Shown here in pieces: positions 36,861 to 46,686 of a DNA stretch of 64,000 bases. Position numbers and translations under genes: made by a program. Where the stretch lies: contig CAYMSF010000002.1 of assembly GCA_964392985.1 (NCBI GenBank), positions 1 through 64,000 of the forward strand. The letters are read 5' to 3'. Position 1 is the stretch's first letter. Each line of letters opens with the position of its first letter. The DNA is from CAYMSF01 sp964392985. Lineage in GTDB: Bacteria; Verrucomicrobiota; Lentisphaeria; Victivallales; Victivallaceae. The notes beneath the pieces are model-generated. The model searched no databases. It saw only the letters and a list, made by a program, of their open reading frames with translations, and was not told the origin of the DNA.

Positions 36861-38524
36861 GATAGTTTTCCTTTAGTTTCAAAAGTTTCCGGAGCTTTAT
36901 ATTCACCGAATACTGTACTCATTACTTTGCATATTTCACCGATAGTGGCATAGGCTTTTACTGCGTCAAGTATAAACGGCATGACGTTAACGGTTTCATT
37001 CCCGCATGCCTGTTTGAGCGCATCCAGAGCTGCAGTTGTCTGGGCATTGTCACGCTCTGTTCTCAGTTTAGCGACGCGGTTTTTCTCCATGTCACCGACG
37101 GATGAATTAATACGCGTGAGACCGGCTGCCGGAGGCTCATCAATGTGGAATTCATTAACCCCGACAATTATCTGTTCTTTGTTTTCAATCTGCATTTGAT
37201 ATTGAAATGCGCTGTTTTCAATTTCACGCTGGATGTATCCCTGTTCAATTGCGACAACGACACCACCGAGTTCATCAATTTTCGCAATATATCCGGCTGC
37301 CTCTTTTTCAAGTTTATTGGTCAACGCCTCAATACAGTACGAACCGGCCAGCGGGTCGATTGTATCGGCAAGTCCACTTTCACAGGCGATAATTTGTTGG
37401 GTTTTTAATGCCACCCGCACGGAGTTTTCCGAGGGCAGGGCAAGCGCTTCGTCTTTGGAATTGGTATGAAGCGACTGCGTTCCGCCCAGGACTGCGGCAG
37501 CGGCTTGCAGCGCGACACGGACAATATTATTTTCCGGTTGTTGTGCCGTGAGGGTGGAGCCGGCGGTTTGAGTATGAAAACGCAGCATCAAGGATTTCTG
37601 ATCTTTTGCCCCGAAACGATCTTTCATAATTTTGGCCCATAGCCTTCTTGCGGCACGGAATTTGGCGACTTCTTCAAGAAAATCATTGTGGGCATTGAAG
37701 AAGAATGACAACCGTCCGGCAAAATCATCAACATGCATACCGGCTTTCAGCGCGGCATCCACGTAAGCTATGCCATCTGCAAGAGTAAAAGCAATTTCCT
37801 GCGCCGCGGTCGAACCAGCTTCACGAATATGATAGCCGGAAATTGAAATCGTATTCCATTCCGGAATATTTTTTGAACAGAATTCGAAAATATTAGTAAT
37901 AAGGCGCATGGATGGCTTCGGCGGGAAGCGGTAAGTTCCGCGGGCAATATACTCTTTCAGAATATCATTCTGAATTGTTCCGCTTAGCTTATTCATCGGA
38001 ACACCCTGTTTTTCGCCTACGGCAATATACATCGCCAGGAGAATTGAGGCGGTGGCATTAATTGTCATGGACGTGGACACTTTATCCAGTGCAATTCCGT
38101 CGAACAACATCTCCATATCCGCCAGTGAATTAATCGCAACTCCAACTTTACCCACTTCGCCTTCTGAAACAGAATCATCGGAGTCGTAGCCAATTTGCGT
38201 CGGCAGGTCAAAAGCAACAGAAAGTCCCGTCTGCCCCTGTTCCATCAGTAATTTATATCTTTTATTGGATTCTTCCGCTGTCGCAAATCCGGCATACATC
38301 CGCATCGTCCAGAATCTGCCGCGATACATGGTTGGCTGAACTCCGCGAGTAAATGGATATTCACCGGGAAAATTTAAATCCCGTTCGTAGTCAAAGTCCT
38401 CAATGTCGAGCGGAGTGTAAACTCTGTTCAGCTTAAGATGTTCTCTTTCCGGGTGTTTTGCTGTCACTTTTGCGGTCAGACTATCGTATCCAGCCTGTTC
38501 CTGTTTTAAAATTTCGTCGTTCAT
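36857..38524 (-). CDS. Methylmalonyl-CoA mutase, large (catalytic) subunit
   Basis: Adenosylcobalamin-dependent isomerase converting succinyl-CoA and methylmalonyl-CoA. The 555-aa protein ends before the B12 domain, which the next gene supplies. Family blocks TMRMYAGFATAEESN, GQTGLSVAFDLPTQIGYDSD, TSMTINATA, SISGYHIREAGSTAAQE and RFHTQTAGSTLTAQQPENN are intact; the sequence pattern is that of MCM rather than isobutyryl- or ethylmalonyl-CoA mutase. AAGGAG precedes the start. It lies 53 bases after a CoA-transferase gene on the same strand, giving a propionate-type module. Confidence 0.95.
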   Translation of the reverse strand: MNDEILKQEQAGYDSLTAKVTAKHPEREHLKLNRVYTPLDIEDFDYERDLNFPGEYPFTRGVQPTMYRGRFWTMRMYAGFATAEESNKRYKLLMEQGQTGLSVAFDLPTQIGYDSDDSVSEGEVGKVGVAINSLADMEMLFDGIALDKVSTSMTINATASILLAMYIAVGEKQGVPMNKLSGTIQNDILKEYIARGTYRFPPKPSMRLITNIFEFCSKNIPEWNTISISGYHIREAGSTAAQEIAFTLADGIAYVDAALKAGMHVDDFAGRLSFFFNAHNDFLEEVAKFRAARRLWAKIMKDRFGAKDQKSLMLRFHTQTAGSTLTAQQPENNIVRVALQAAAAVLGGTQSLHTNSKDEALALPSENSVRVALKTQQIIACESGLADTIDPLAGSYCIEALTNKLEKEAAGYIAKIDELGGVVVAIEQGYIQREIENSAFQYQMQIENKEQIIVGVNEFHIDEPPAAGLTRINSSVGDMEKNRVAKLRTERDNAQTTAALDALKQACGNETVNVMPFILDAVKAYATIGEICKVMSTVFGEYKAPETFETKGKLS

Positions 38525-38577
38525 ACCATCTCCTTGTGTGTCAAGTTAATGAGTGTCTATTTTGTGAATGCTATAAT

Positions 38578-39900
38578 TTATTTTACCAAATCCATGCGCT
38601 TTGCTTCGTTCAGCAATGACTCCCGGAATGGCGGAGCCGCAAGTTCAATCAACGCCAGCGCACGTTCTCTGCTTGTTTTTCCTTTTAAGTTTGCAATGCC
38701 GTACTCAGTAACTATATACATTGGCTCCATACGCGAATCTGACATCAAGCCATTGAGTCGAGGCACAATCTTCGAGATGGTACCATTTTTCGCCGTGGAA
38801 CATGACGCCAGGAAGGAAAGTCCGTTTTTCGAGCGGAATGCTCCGCTGATAAAATCCCGCTGGCCGCCGACTCCGCTGAACTCATGACCGTCAAGAGATT
38901 CAGAGTTGACTTGACCGAATAAATCAATTTCAATCATCGCATTGATTGAAACCACGTTATCATTCTGTGCAATAACTGCCGGATCATTAATATGACAGGA
39001 TGGATAGCTTTCCGTCGCCGGATTATCGTTGATAAAATCATATAACTGGCGGTTGCCCCAGCAGAATGTAAAGGCGGTTTTGTAACGATGAATGCTCTTC
39101 TGAGAATTAGTTATAGCTCCGGCCTCGTAAAGGTCAACAACAATATTAGTCAACATTTCCGAATGGATGCCGAGGTTTTTATGATTAGTAAGAAATTTCG
39201 CGACGGCATTGGGAATGCCGCCAATGCCGAACTGCAAACAGGCGCCGTCCGGAATCATTTCCGCGATTTTTTTGCCGATGATTTCATCTTCCGGAGTCAA
39301 CGGACGGTCATGAAGTTCAATCAATGGGACATGATTTTCGACAATAGCATCTACTTCTGACACATGAATTAATCCGTCGCCAAGCACTCGCGGCATATTA
39401 TTATTGACTTCAACAAGTAGAATTTTACAATTTTTTGCCACGGTGGAAGAATAATCGCAGGAAGTGCCAAGACTGAAATAACCGTGATTGTCCATCGGCG
39501 AAACAGTAATCATGAAAACATCAATCGGAATATAACGTGAATACATTGCCGGCAACTGCCACAGGTAAGACGGCATAAAATCTAATACTTTGCCGCTCCC
39601 AGCGCGTTTAATAAAATCCCGGTCAATTTCTGACATGAAGTTAGGGTGAAGATGAATTCGTTCCAGAAAATCAAGATCAAATAAAGGTTCCGCCGGTGTG
39701 CTGGCCAACTGGTAATGGATGTGCAAATCCTCGATTTCTCCTGCCCTTGTTCTATCAGCCAGCGCCGACAATAATTGCGGCGGATTGGCCGGACCCATGC
39801 CAAAAGACAGATTGCCACTTTTAGGAATAAGTGAAACTGCAGCGGCAGGCTCGACAAGTTTGCTGCGGTAAATTGCTGAAAAATCGCTGGATGAAACCAT
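38578..39900 (-). CDS. Acetyl-CoA hydrolase/transferase family CoA-transferase
   Basis: 440-aa class I CoA-transferase resembling 4-hydroxybutyrate or propionyl/succinyl-CoA:acetate CoA-transferases. The catalytic Glu is expected in LGIHSEMLTN. The oxyanion-hole glycine motifs QFGIGGIPNAV and EFSGVGGQRDF are present, and the C-terminal YGIANLKGKTSRERALALIELA is typical. GGAGG precedes the start. Together with the downstream mutase genes, a succinate to propionyl-CoA (or reverse) route is likely, with this enzyme exchanging CoA between succinate and propionate. The exact acyl specificity cannot be read from sequence. Confidence 0.88.
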   Translation of the reverse strand: MVSSSDFSAIYRSKLVEPAAAVSLIPKSGNLSFGMGPANPPQLLSALADRTRAGEIEDLHIHYQLASTPAEPLFDLDFLERIHLHPNFMSEIDRDFIKRAGSGKVLDFMPSYLWQLPAMYSRYIPIDVFMITVSPMDNHGYFSLGTSCDYSSTVAKNCKILLVEVNNNMPRVLGDGLIHVSEVDAIVENHVPLIELHDRPLTPEDEIIGKKIAEMIPDGACLQFGIGGIPNAVAKFLTNHKNLGIHSEMLTNIVVDLYEAGAITNSQKSIHRYKTAFTFCWGNRQLYDFINDNPATESYPSCHINDPAVIAQNDNVVSINAMIEIDLFGQVNSESLDGHEFSGVGGQRDFISGAFRSKNGLSFLASCSTAKNGTISKIVPRLNGLMSDSRMEPMYIVTEYGIANLKGKTSRERALALIELAAPPFRESLLNEAKRMDLVK

Positions 39901-40151
39901 TTTATCTGCCTCCGGTATTTACCGTGTCCGTTTTTCCAGAAACCAGTTCTGAAGTGAACCATAATAACAACCTATATGTTACATTAATCTGCGCTTTGTA
40001 ACAAATCAAATTTAGATTAATAAATCCGGGATGCTTTGTAATCACATCATTGCTAAATTCGGAATAATCAGGTTATTCAGAATCTCTTGCTCAACCATCC
40101 ATGCAAGATTATTTCCCCCGATAAAAAGCAAAAAAATTGCTAAATAAATTT

Positions 40152-40179
40152 GTAAATTTTGTTTTGTGATGTAAAATAT
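40152..40179 (+). promoter_or_regulatory. Possible promoter of tRNA-Glu
   Basis: TTGTAA then about 16 bases then TAAAAT in the A/T-rich stretch 20-45 bases before the mature tRNA start. The match is moderate. The rest of 39901-40197 shows no gene. Confidence 0.35.
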
Positions 40180-40197
40180 AGCCTTGCTAGAAAAGAT

Positions 40198-40273
40198 GTC
40201 CCTATCGTCTAGAGGCCTAGGACACCGGGTTTTCATCCCGGCAACGGGGGTTCGAATCCCCCTGGGGATGCCA
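40198..40273 (+). tRNA. tRNA-Glu (anticodon UUC)
   Basis: The cloverleaf can be drawn by eye. The acceptor strand GTCCCTA pairs with TGGGGAT (with two G-U pairs) and the 3' CCA is encoded (40271-40273). The anticodon arm CCGGGTTTTCATCCCGG carries TTC, and the T arm has GGGGGTTCGAATCCCCC. The D-arm sequence TCGTCTAGAGGCCTAGGACA is typical of bacterial tRNA-Glu. A T run follows at once. No second tRNA is adjacent. Confidence 0.96.
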
Positions 40274-40480
40274 TTTTTTACTTAAAAATCATTCATTTAC
40301 TTCCTGTTTTTTCCCGGTTATTAACGTTGAAACACTACCGTTTCATATTATTTGTTGCATTTCCACTGCGATACATTGAATAAATTCAGTTTGATTTTTT
40401 TTGATTGCGGGATAGAGTTTCTGTCAGCAAGTTTGCGAGCGGCATCATGAGTAATCAACAAAATTACAGGGTTTGATACG

Positions 40481-42571
40481 ATGAATGAGTCTGAGGCATT
40501 GGAGAATATCCGTAATATCGGAATCATCGCTCATATTGATGCCGGCAAGACTACTCTATCAGAACGCTTTCTCTATTATTCCGGCAGAACCTACAAGATC
40601 GGCGAAGTTGACAGCGGAAATACCGTATTGGATTATCTGGATGAAGAACGCAGTCGTGGTATTACCATCGTTGCCGCCGCAGCATCGTTTAACTGGTGTT
40701 CGGATTATGGTTCAGGCTTAATCCATTTAATTGATACTCCTGGTCACATAGATTTTACTGCCGAGGTGGAACGCTCATTGCGGGTTTGTGACGGCGCGAT
40801 AGTAGTTTTCAGCGGCGTGGAAGGTGTTGAGGCGCAGAGTGAAAAAGTATGGCGGCAGTCTGACCATTACCACGTCCCGAAAATTGCTTTTATTAACAAA
40901 CTTGATCGATCTGGCGCATCGTTCACCCGGGTTCTGCAGGAAATAACAACAAAATTCCCCGCAATCAAAGCCGTGCCACTGCAAATTCCAGTTGGTATTG
41001 AAAGCGAATTTATCGCGGTTATAGATCTGCTGACGATGAAACTGTTGCGCTTCACCGGTGACGATGGTGCGGTCATTACAAGTGAACCGGTTCCATTGGA
41101 AATGCAAGATGAAGCCACTGCAGCCCGAGAACAGATTATTGCAGCAGTTGCCGATTTTTCTGATAATATTGCTGAGTACTATTTGACGGAGTTGGAAGTG
41201 CCGGAGGAAGAATTACGTCAAGCCATCAGAGCCCTTGTTATTTCCGGAAAAATATGTCCGGTATTCGCCGGATCCGCGAAAAAGAACATTGGAGTTCAAC
41301 CGGTACTGTCAGCGGTGATTGATTATCTGCCCAGTCCGGAAGACCGCGGCAGCTGCCAGGGCATTAATTCAAAAACCGGTAATCCGGAACAAATAGATTT
41401 TCATAGTCAAAACTTTTGCGGACTGGTTTTTAAGGTTATCGCCGGCGATAGCGCCGATCTGCTTTACTTGCGCAGTTATTCCGGCAAGCTCAATGTCAAT
41501 GATACATTATTGAACAGCCGCACCGGAGAAAAAGTCAGAATTAAACGGTTGCTGCGATTGTACTCGAAAAATATTGAGGCGGTAGAAAACATCGGGGCAG
41601 GTGATATCGTCGGCGTAATCGGTCCCGGCAACACCGGAACCGGTGATACTCTTTGTTCCGTCAACCATCCCGTGTCACTGGAACAGATAACTTTCCCGGA
41701 GCCGGTCATCTCCATCGCAATAGAGCCGAAGTCGAGCAAGGATAAGGAGAGGTTGTATTCATCGCTTGAACTGCTTTGTCGTGAAGATCCTACATTGAAA
41801 CTAAAACGCCACGAAAATACCGGACAATTGATTCTTTCAGGCATGGGGGAACTGCATCTGGAAATCAATACAAACCGTATTTTGCGCGAATTTCACCTTG
41901 ACGCCAGATTCGGCAAACCTCGTGTTGCTTTCCGCGAAACGCTGAAATCGGGTAGTCTTGTTACCGGTGTCTTTGATAAAATTCTTGCAGAAAAGCCAAT
42001 GCATACCGAAGTTGACATCTCCCTGGATGTAACTCCGGACGAACCTGGAATCGCAGTCCACGAAACCATTAAAAATAAAACAGGACTTTCCCAGGCCTGG
42101 CTCCATGCCGCAACCGATACCTTGCTGAATGGTTTAAAAACCGGCGGCAACCTCGGTTATGCTCTCATTCAAATCAATGCTTCGATTACGGCGATTCGCG
42201 GCAATCCGGAAAATACGAGCGAAGGTTCAATCGCGGGAGCAGTGCTGGACGGATTGCAACAAGCCATTGCCGGCGGTACTGTTCTGCTGGAACCGGTAAT
42301 GAAACTCGATATTATCGCACCAGTGGACACTATCGGCGAAATTAACAGTTATCTGCAACAGAGACGTGCAATAATTCTAGGTATTTACGACTTGACCGGG
42401 GCGCGTCATCTGCGTTGTCATGTTCCGCTTGCCGAAATGTTCGGCTTCAGTGCAGCGTTGCCCAAACTTTCCGGAGGGCGCGGTTCATTCAGTATGGAGC
42501 CGTGCGGTTATCAGCCGCTGTCTGAACAGGATTTGCAACGGCTGGTCAATGACAACAAAGTTTGTTTTTGA
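40481..42571 (+). CDS. EF-G-like translational GTPase (EF-G paralogue)
   Basis: 696 aa with all EF-G domains: G1 AHIDAGKTTLSERFL, G2 RGITI, G3 DTPGHIDF, G4 NKLDRSG, G5 GSAKKN. Domain II, domain III (KRHENTGQLILSGMGELHLEI), domain IV (LLEPVMKLDIIAPVD) and domain V with VPLAEMFGFSAALPKLSGGRGSF follow. The divergence in domain IV, the CGYQPLSEQ end and the absence of neighbouring rpsL/rpsG/tuf suggest a second EF-G (EF-G2-like) rather than the str-operon fusA; ribosome recycling or a tetracycline-protection-like role are alternatives. It stands alone downstream of tRNA-Glu. Confidence 0.85.
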   Translation: MNESEALENIRNIGIIAHIDAGKTTLSERFLYYSGRTYKIGEVDSGNTVLDYLDEERSRGITIVAAAASFNWCSDYGSGLIHLIDTPGHIDFTAEVERSLRVCDGAIVVFSGVEGVEAQSEKVWRQSDHYHVPKIAFINKLDRSGASFTRVLQEITTKFPAIKAVPLQIPVGIESEFIAVIDLLTMKLLRFTGDDGAVITSEPVPLEMQDEATAAREQIIAAVADFSDNIAEYYLTELEVPEEELRQAIRALVISGKICPVFAGSAKKNIGVQPVLSAVIDYLPSPEDRGSCQGINSKTGNPEQIDFHSQNFCGLVFKVIAGDSADLLYLRSYSGKLNVNDTLLNSRTGEKVRIKRLLRLYSKNIEAVENIGAGDIVGVIGPGNTGTGDTLCSVNHPVSLEQITFPEPVISIAIEPKSSKDKERLYSSLELLCREDPTLKLKRHENTGQLILSGMGELHLEINTNRILREFHLDARFGKPRVAFRETLKSGSLVTGVFDKILAEKPMHTEVDISLDVTPDEPGIAVHETIKNKTGLSQAWLHAATDTLLNGLKTGGNLGYALIQINASITAIRGNPENTSEGSIAGAVLDGLQQAIAGGTVLLEPVMKLDIIAPVDTIGEINSYLQQRRAIILGIYDLTGARHLRCHVPLAEMFGFSAALPKLSGGRGSFSMEPCGYQPLSEQDLQRLVNDNKVCF

Positions 42572-42618
42572 ATACAGTGGCACAACCGTACAAAACCGCA
42601 AAATAGTCTTTTATACAT

Positions 42619-42646
42619 TTTACACTATTTGAAATGGTGATATAAT
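42619..42646 (+). promoter_or_regulatory. Candidate promoter of uxaC
   Basis: TTTACA (42619-42624), 16-base spacer, TATAAT (42641-42646), about 70 bases before the uxaC ATG. Confidence 0.5.
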
Positions 42647-42716
42647 AATACCTGCCGGAAACGGCAGACAAATAGTAAAAAAACAACTTTAAAAAAATAA
42701 ATTCAGGTGGTCAGTT

Positions 42717-44084
42717 ATGGGTTTTTTAGGTGAGAAATATTTGATAGGAAACGATGCCGGAGTCAAGATCTATAATAAAATCAAGGAACTGCCGATTGTC
42801 GATCCGCACAATCATGCGAATGTTAAGGAAATTGCCGAAAATCAAAATTACTCCGACGCCTGGAGACTCTTTGCCGCTACGGACCATTACGTTTGGGAAG
42901 TATTGCGCAAATGCGGTGTTACTGAAGATTATCTCACCGGTTCGCGCTCACCGGAAGAAAAATGGATGAAAATGGCGGAAAACTTTCCTGCAGTAGCCGG
43001 TAATCCGGTTTATGAATGGATTCATCTGGATTTACTGCGTTATCTTGGCATTTGCGATTTACTCGGTCCTGATACCGGCAAAAAAATATGGACAGAGGTC
43101 AATGAAGTGTTGTCACGCCCGAATAAACGTCCCATGCAACTGTTGGAGCAGATTGGCGTCGAAACGATGTGTTCAACCGATGATCCGGTTGATTTGCTGG
43201 TGGAACATTATACCGTCAATCAAGCCGCCGGTCGCAAGTTAATTCGTCCCACCTGGCGCCCGGACAAGGCAATGAAAATATTTGCCCCGGGTTGGCACGA
43301 ATATATTGAAAAGATTGAACAGCGTTTCAATCTCAAATGTGACAGTGTAAAAGAATTGATGGCGGCGCTCAGCGCGTCCCATGACTATTTTGCTTCCCAT
43401 GGTTGTGTTGCCAGTGACCACGGCATTGAGATTGCTCTTGCGGCGAATGCCACCTATGAGGATGCCGATGCCGCATACCGCAAAGCCAGAAACGGCAATA
43501 AACTTTCCTGTCAGGAAATCGAAAATTTCATGAGTTATTTTCTTGGCGAAGTCGCAGAATTGAATGTCGCAAAAAACTGGGTATGTCAGCTTCATCTCGG
43601 CGCTGTACGTGACGTCCGCGATGTCCTGTTCAAAAACATCGGTCCGGATAGTGGCGGTGACATTTGTAATCACTATCAGAATCAAATGATACCACTGAAT
43701 AAATTCCTCAACCGTTTTGACGGCAGGTTGAAAACTGTGCTTTACTGCCTTGACCCGGCACATCAACCCCTGCTTGCGACTACTGCGCGGGCTTTCGGAG
43801 AGAAGGTACGGCTTGGTTCAGCATGGTGGTTATGCGACACCCCGATTGGAATGCGGCGGCAACTTGAATACATCTCTAGTGTTGATCTTTTCAGTAATTT
43901 TGCCGGCATGGTGTCGGATTCGCGCAAACTGCTCTCTTACGGCTCCAGGTTTGAGATGTTCCGCCGTGTCCTTGCCGACGTAATCGGCAGGATGGTGGAA
44001 TACGGACAGATGCCGCAGGAAATCGGCGAACAACTTGCCATCGGCATCGCTTACGAACAACCCAAAAAATTCTTTTGCCTGTAA
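42717..44084 (+). CDS. uxaC: Glucuronate isomerase (uronate isomerase)
   Basis: Converts glucuronate to fructuronate and galacturonate to tagaturonate, the first cytosolic step of hexuronate catabolism. The 455-aa protein shows the amidohydrolase-like metal motif VDPHNHAN near the N-terminus, FAATDHYVWEVLRKCGV, ETMCSTDDP and QLHLGAVRDVR, all characteristic of UxaC. AGGTGG precedes the start. The MFS transporter gene begins 17 bases downstream, so uptake and isomerisation are probably co-expressed. No uxuAB/uxaB genes are in the window. Confidence 0.95.
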   Translation: MGFLGEKYLIGNDAGVKIYNKIKELPIVDPHNHANVKEIAENQNYSDAWRLFAATDHYVWEVLRKCGVTEDYLTGSRSPEEKWMKMAENFPAVAGNPVYEWIHLDLLRYLGICDLLGPDTGKKIWTEVNEVLSRPNKRPMQLLEQIGVETMCSTDDPVDLLVEHYTVNQAAGRKLIRPTWRPDKAMKIFAPGWHEYIEKIEQRFNLKCDSVKELMAALSASHDYFASHGCVASDHGIEIALAANATYEDADAAYRKARNGNKLSCQEIENFMSYFLGEVAELNVAKNWVCQLHLGAVRDVRDVLFKNIGPDSGGDICNHYQNQMIPLNKFLNRFDGRLKTVLYCLDPAHQPLLATTARAFGEKVRLGSAWWLCDTPIGMRRQLEYISSVDLFSNFAGMVSDSRKLLSYGSRFEMFRRVLADVIGRMVEYGQMPQEIGEQLAIGIAYEQPKKFFCL

Positions 44085-44101
44085 CACTGAGGTTATAATC
44101 C

Positions 44102-45358
44102 GTGTTCAACATGACGCGCGAGGAACGTAGTTGGATTTTTTATGATGTCGCTAATTCGGCATTTTCGCTGGTTATTATAACTACGATTATGCCGGTATTT
44201 TTCAAGACTTACGCCTCCAGCGGGATTCCTGACGCCGTGTCGACGGCGAACTGGGGCATTGCCAATGCCGTAGCTTCGCTAGTAATTGCGGTATTGGCGC
44301 CGGTGCTTGGCACACTTGCTGATCAGCCGGGAATGAAAAAACGGTTATTCGCCGTGTTTCTGGCGCTGGGACTGGCTACGACGTTGATGCTTACCGCGAT
44401 TGGACACGGTCAGTGGTTGTTGGCTCTGATTTTTTTTGTTTTCAGTGTTATCGGGTTTTCCGGGGCTAATGTTTTTTATGATGCGTTTCTGATTGATGTT
44501 ACTACTCACAAGCGGATGGACTGGGTGTCATCATCCGGTTTTGCCTACGGTTATATTGGCAGTGTCATTCCGATGATAGTGATTCTTGTCATCTTTTATC
44601 TGGCGGGAACCGCGAATTCAGCAATGGCGGCGAGATGGGCATTTATTATCACGGCGATATGGTGGGCGGCTTTTTCCATTCCGTTGCTGCTTCATGTAAA
44701 ACAGAAATATCATTCCGAAGTTTTTGGGCACTCAATCCGCGGTTCATTCCGTCAACTTGGCGCAACCTTCCGGGAATTGCGGAAATACCGTAACGTACTG
44801 ATTTTTCTTGGCGCTTATTTTTTATATATTGACGGTATCGGGACGATTGTCAAGATGGCGGTTCCATACGGTCATGATCTCGGGTTGAGCGCGACCAGTC
44901 TGGTGCTGATTGTGCTGGGAATTCAAGTTGTCGCCTGCCCGTGTTCGCTATTATACGGTTATTTGGCGTCCAAATTTTCTACCCGGAAGTTGTTAGCGGT
45001 GGGGATTGCAATGTACACGGTAATCACCTTTGTTGGCAGTACCATTCCTATGTTGGCGTCAAAAGAACACCGGTTGATTATGTTCTGGGTACTGGCGATG
45101 CTGATTGCCTCGTCTCAGGGCGGCGTGCAGTCGTTGAGCCGTTCATTTTTCGGCAAATTGATTCCCAAAGAAAATTCAGCAGAATTTTTTGGTTTTTATA
45201 ATGTTTTCGGCAAATTTGCTACTGTTGCCGGACCATTGTTAATGGCCGTTATGATTCAATTAACCGGGCAATCCAGTCTTGGATTTTTGAGCATTGGTTT
45301 TCTTTTTGTCGCCGGCCTGCTGCTTCTATTGAAAATTGATGACCGGGTTGACTGCTGA
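44102..45358 (+). CDS. MFS transporter, UMF1/Atg22-like
   Basis: 418-aa membrane protein with about 12 helices. The start TREERSWIFYDVANSAFSLVIITTIMPVFF is the recognisable UMF1-family opening; the conserved KRLFAVFLALGLATTLML, FYDAFLIDV and GVQSLSRSFFGKLIPKENSAEFFGFYNVFGKF segments follow. The GTG start at 44102 has GAGG 9 bases away; an ATG three codons on is the alternative. Its place directly after uxaC suggests uptake of a uronide or sugar, an inference from context only. Confidence 0.85.
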   Translation: MFNMTREERSWIFYDVANSAFSLVIITTIMPVFFKTYASSGIPDAVSTANWGIANAVASLVIAVLAPVLGTLADQPGMKKRLFAVFLALGLATTLMLTAIGHGQWLLALIFFVFSVIGFSGANVFYDAFLIDVTTHKRMDWVSSSGFAYGYIGSVIPMIVILVIFYLAGTANSAMAARWAFIITAIWWAAFSIPLLLHVKQKYHSEVFGHSIRGSFRQLGATFRELRKYRNVLIFLGAYFLYIDGIGTIVKMAVPYGHDLGLSATSLVLIVLGIQVVACPCSLLYGYLASKFSTRKLLAVGIAMYTVITFVGSTIPMLASKEHRLIMFWVLAMLIASSQGGVQSLSRSFFGKLIPKENSAEFFGFYNVFGKFATVAGPLLMAVMIQLTGQSSLGFLSIGFLFVAGLLLLLKIDDRVDC

Positions 45359-45756
45359 TTCTTTAACCGCTATAATGCTAAAAATTATTACCATCATAGA
45401 TATTCTGTCTGTTTTCTTTTTTATTCCTGCCTGGTTTTTCTTCCGTGGCGGGTGGAATATCGATGAAACGAAAATGCAGCCTCTTTAAGTTTCCAGACAA
45501 TGCATTTTCATAAATCGCCAAGAGTAATATTGGGCATAGCCGGTAATCTGCCATTTTTGTCAGCACCCCAATATATACAAATATACCCAATCTTAATTCT
45601 ACATGCCTGGAATTCGTGCAATTTTTATGATATATCGCAAAAAAAGAATATTTTTTTTGTTATGCTATTGACAAATCAGAAAAAATCTGATATAATTGTA
45701 ATTGTTCATATTTGTATTGGCAATCTATAAAATTAACAAAATCAAGGGGTTCTAAA
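45359..45756. other. Non-coding gap and leader before the first prepilin-like gene
   Basis: No convincing gene. A leftward 70-codon frame (45378-45590) lacks a ribosome site. The right end contains the consensus promoter at 45668-45696 and a 60-base leader. Confidence 0.55.
45668..45696 (+). promoter_or_regulatory. Perfect consensus sigma-70 promoter, prepilin-like gene 1
   Basis: TTGACA (45668-45673), 17-base spacer, TATAAT (45691-45696). The spacer holds the inverted repeat TCAGA-AAAAA-TCTGA, a possible operator. Confidence 0.9.
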
Positions 45757-46584
45757 ATGAAACAAAGTCGCAAGCCAGTAAATTTCACATTAATCGAATT
45801 GCTGGTCGTGATTGCAATCATAGCTATCCTCGCCGGAATGTTGCTGCCGGCATTGAGCAAAGCCAGAGAGGTATCGCGCAGTGCCAGTTGCAAAAACAAT
45901 TTAAAACAGTTGGGGTTGTCATTTCATGGTTACGTTTCCGACTCCAAGGACATGTTGCCCTGCGCTGATGCCGTTAATACGGCGGGCACCACACGATATT
46001 GGCCTGGCGTGTTTGCTTATAGTAAATATTTGACCAAAAAACAATTACTCTGTCCGTCTCGAGATTTCCGCGGTCTGGAGTATTATAAGACTTTTTGGAA
46101 TACTCCGAGCAGTAGCGTAACCCCAACCGGGTTAACATCAACGGACTGGACTACCTGTAATTATGGTTACAATTTTTACTATCTCTCTTCCAACCGTCCG
46201 TTGGGACCGTTTAATTTGTCGATGTGTCGCCAATCTTCACGCACTGTTGCCTATGCTGAAGCTGCGGCACAGAATCGTCCCAATACTATGAATCCTGGCG
46301 GTTACTTCCGGGTTAATAATTTCTATTCTCTTTCCGCAGACGGTCCGACTGCATGGCCGGCGCACTTGAACAATATCGAGTGCAATGCAGTTTTTGTTGA
46401 TGGACATGTGGTAGCAGCGCGTGCCAACGGTGGTGCTAAAGGTGAATCTGCCGCGAGTCAAATCATGAATAATCCAGGTAGCCCGATTTACGGTCCGTAT
46501 GTGGCTTTGGCGAAAAACGACAAAAGCATGTGGGTAAGGCATGACGGCATCTTCTATGCCTCCAGTACCACTATTCTGCCGTAA
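45757..46584 (+). CDS. Prepilin-like (type II secretion/pseudopilin-type) protein 1
   Basis: 275-aa protein with a class III signal: short basic leader (MKQSRKPVN) then FTLIELLVVIAIIAILAGMLLPAL, including the Glu at position 5 of the mature pilin helix. The residue before the Phe is Asn rather than the usual Gly. The C-terminal region holds an H...DG motif (HLNNIECNAVFVDGHVV, spacing 11), a variant of the H-X9-DG domain typical of the large Lentisphaerota/Planctomycetes pilin-like families. Cys-containing loops (SCKNN, LLCPSRD, TCNYGYNF) suggest disulfides. It is closest to gene 4 (shared SNRPLGPF-like block and the TTILP end). Start: ATG after conserved GGGGTTCTAAA. Confidence 0.9.
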   Translation: MKQSRKPVNFTLIELLVVIAIIAILAGMLLPALSKAREVSRSASCKNNLKQLGLSFHGYVSDSKDMLPCADAVNTAGTTRYWPGVFAYSKYLTKKQLLCPSRDFRGLEYYKTFWNTPSSSVTPTGLTSTDWTTCNYGYNFYYLSSNRPLGPFNLSMCRQSSRTVAYAEAAAQNRPNTMNPGGYFRVNNFYSLSADGPTAWPAHLNNIECNAVFVDGHVVAARANGGAKGESAASQIMNNPGSPIYGPYVALAKNDKSMWVRHDGIFYASSTTILP

Positions 46585-46652
46585 TTAATTGGACGGCAAT
46601 TGAACAGTTTATAATGTTTTATTGACGTTTGTTATAAATATCGTTTTTTATC

Positions 46653-46686
46653 GCCTCCGGCAACATAAATTTGCCGGAGGCTTTTT
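46653..46686 (+). terminator. Terminator of prepilin-like gene 1
   Basis: An 11-bp perfect stem (GCCTCCGGCAA / TTGCCGGAGGC), 7-base loop and five T residues. Confidence 0.95.
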
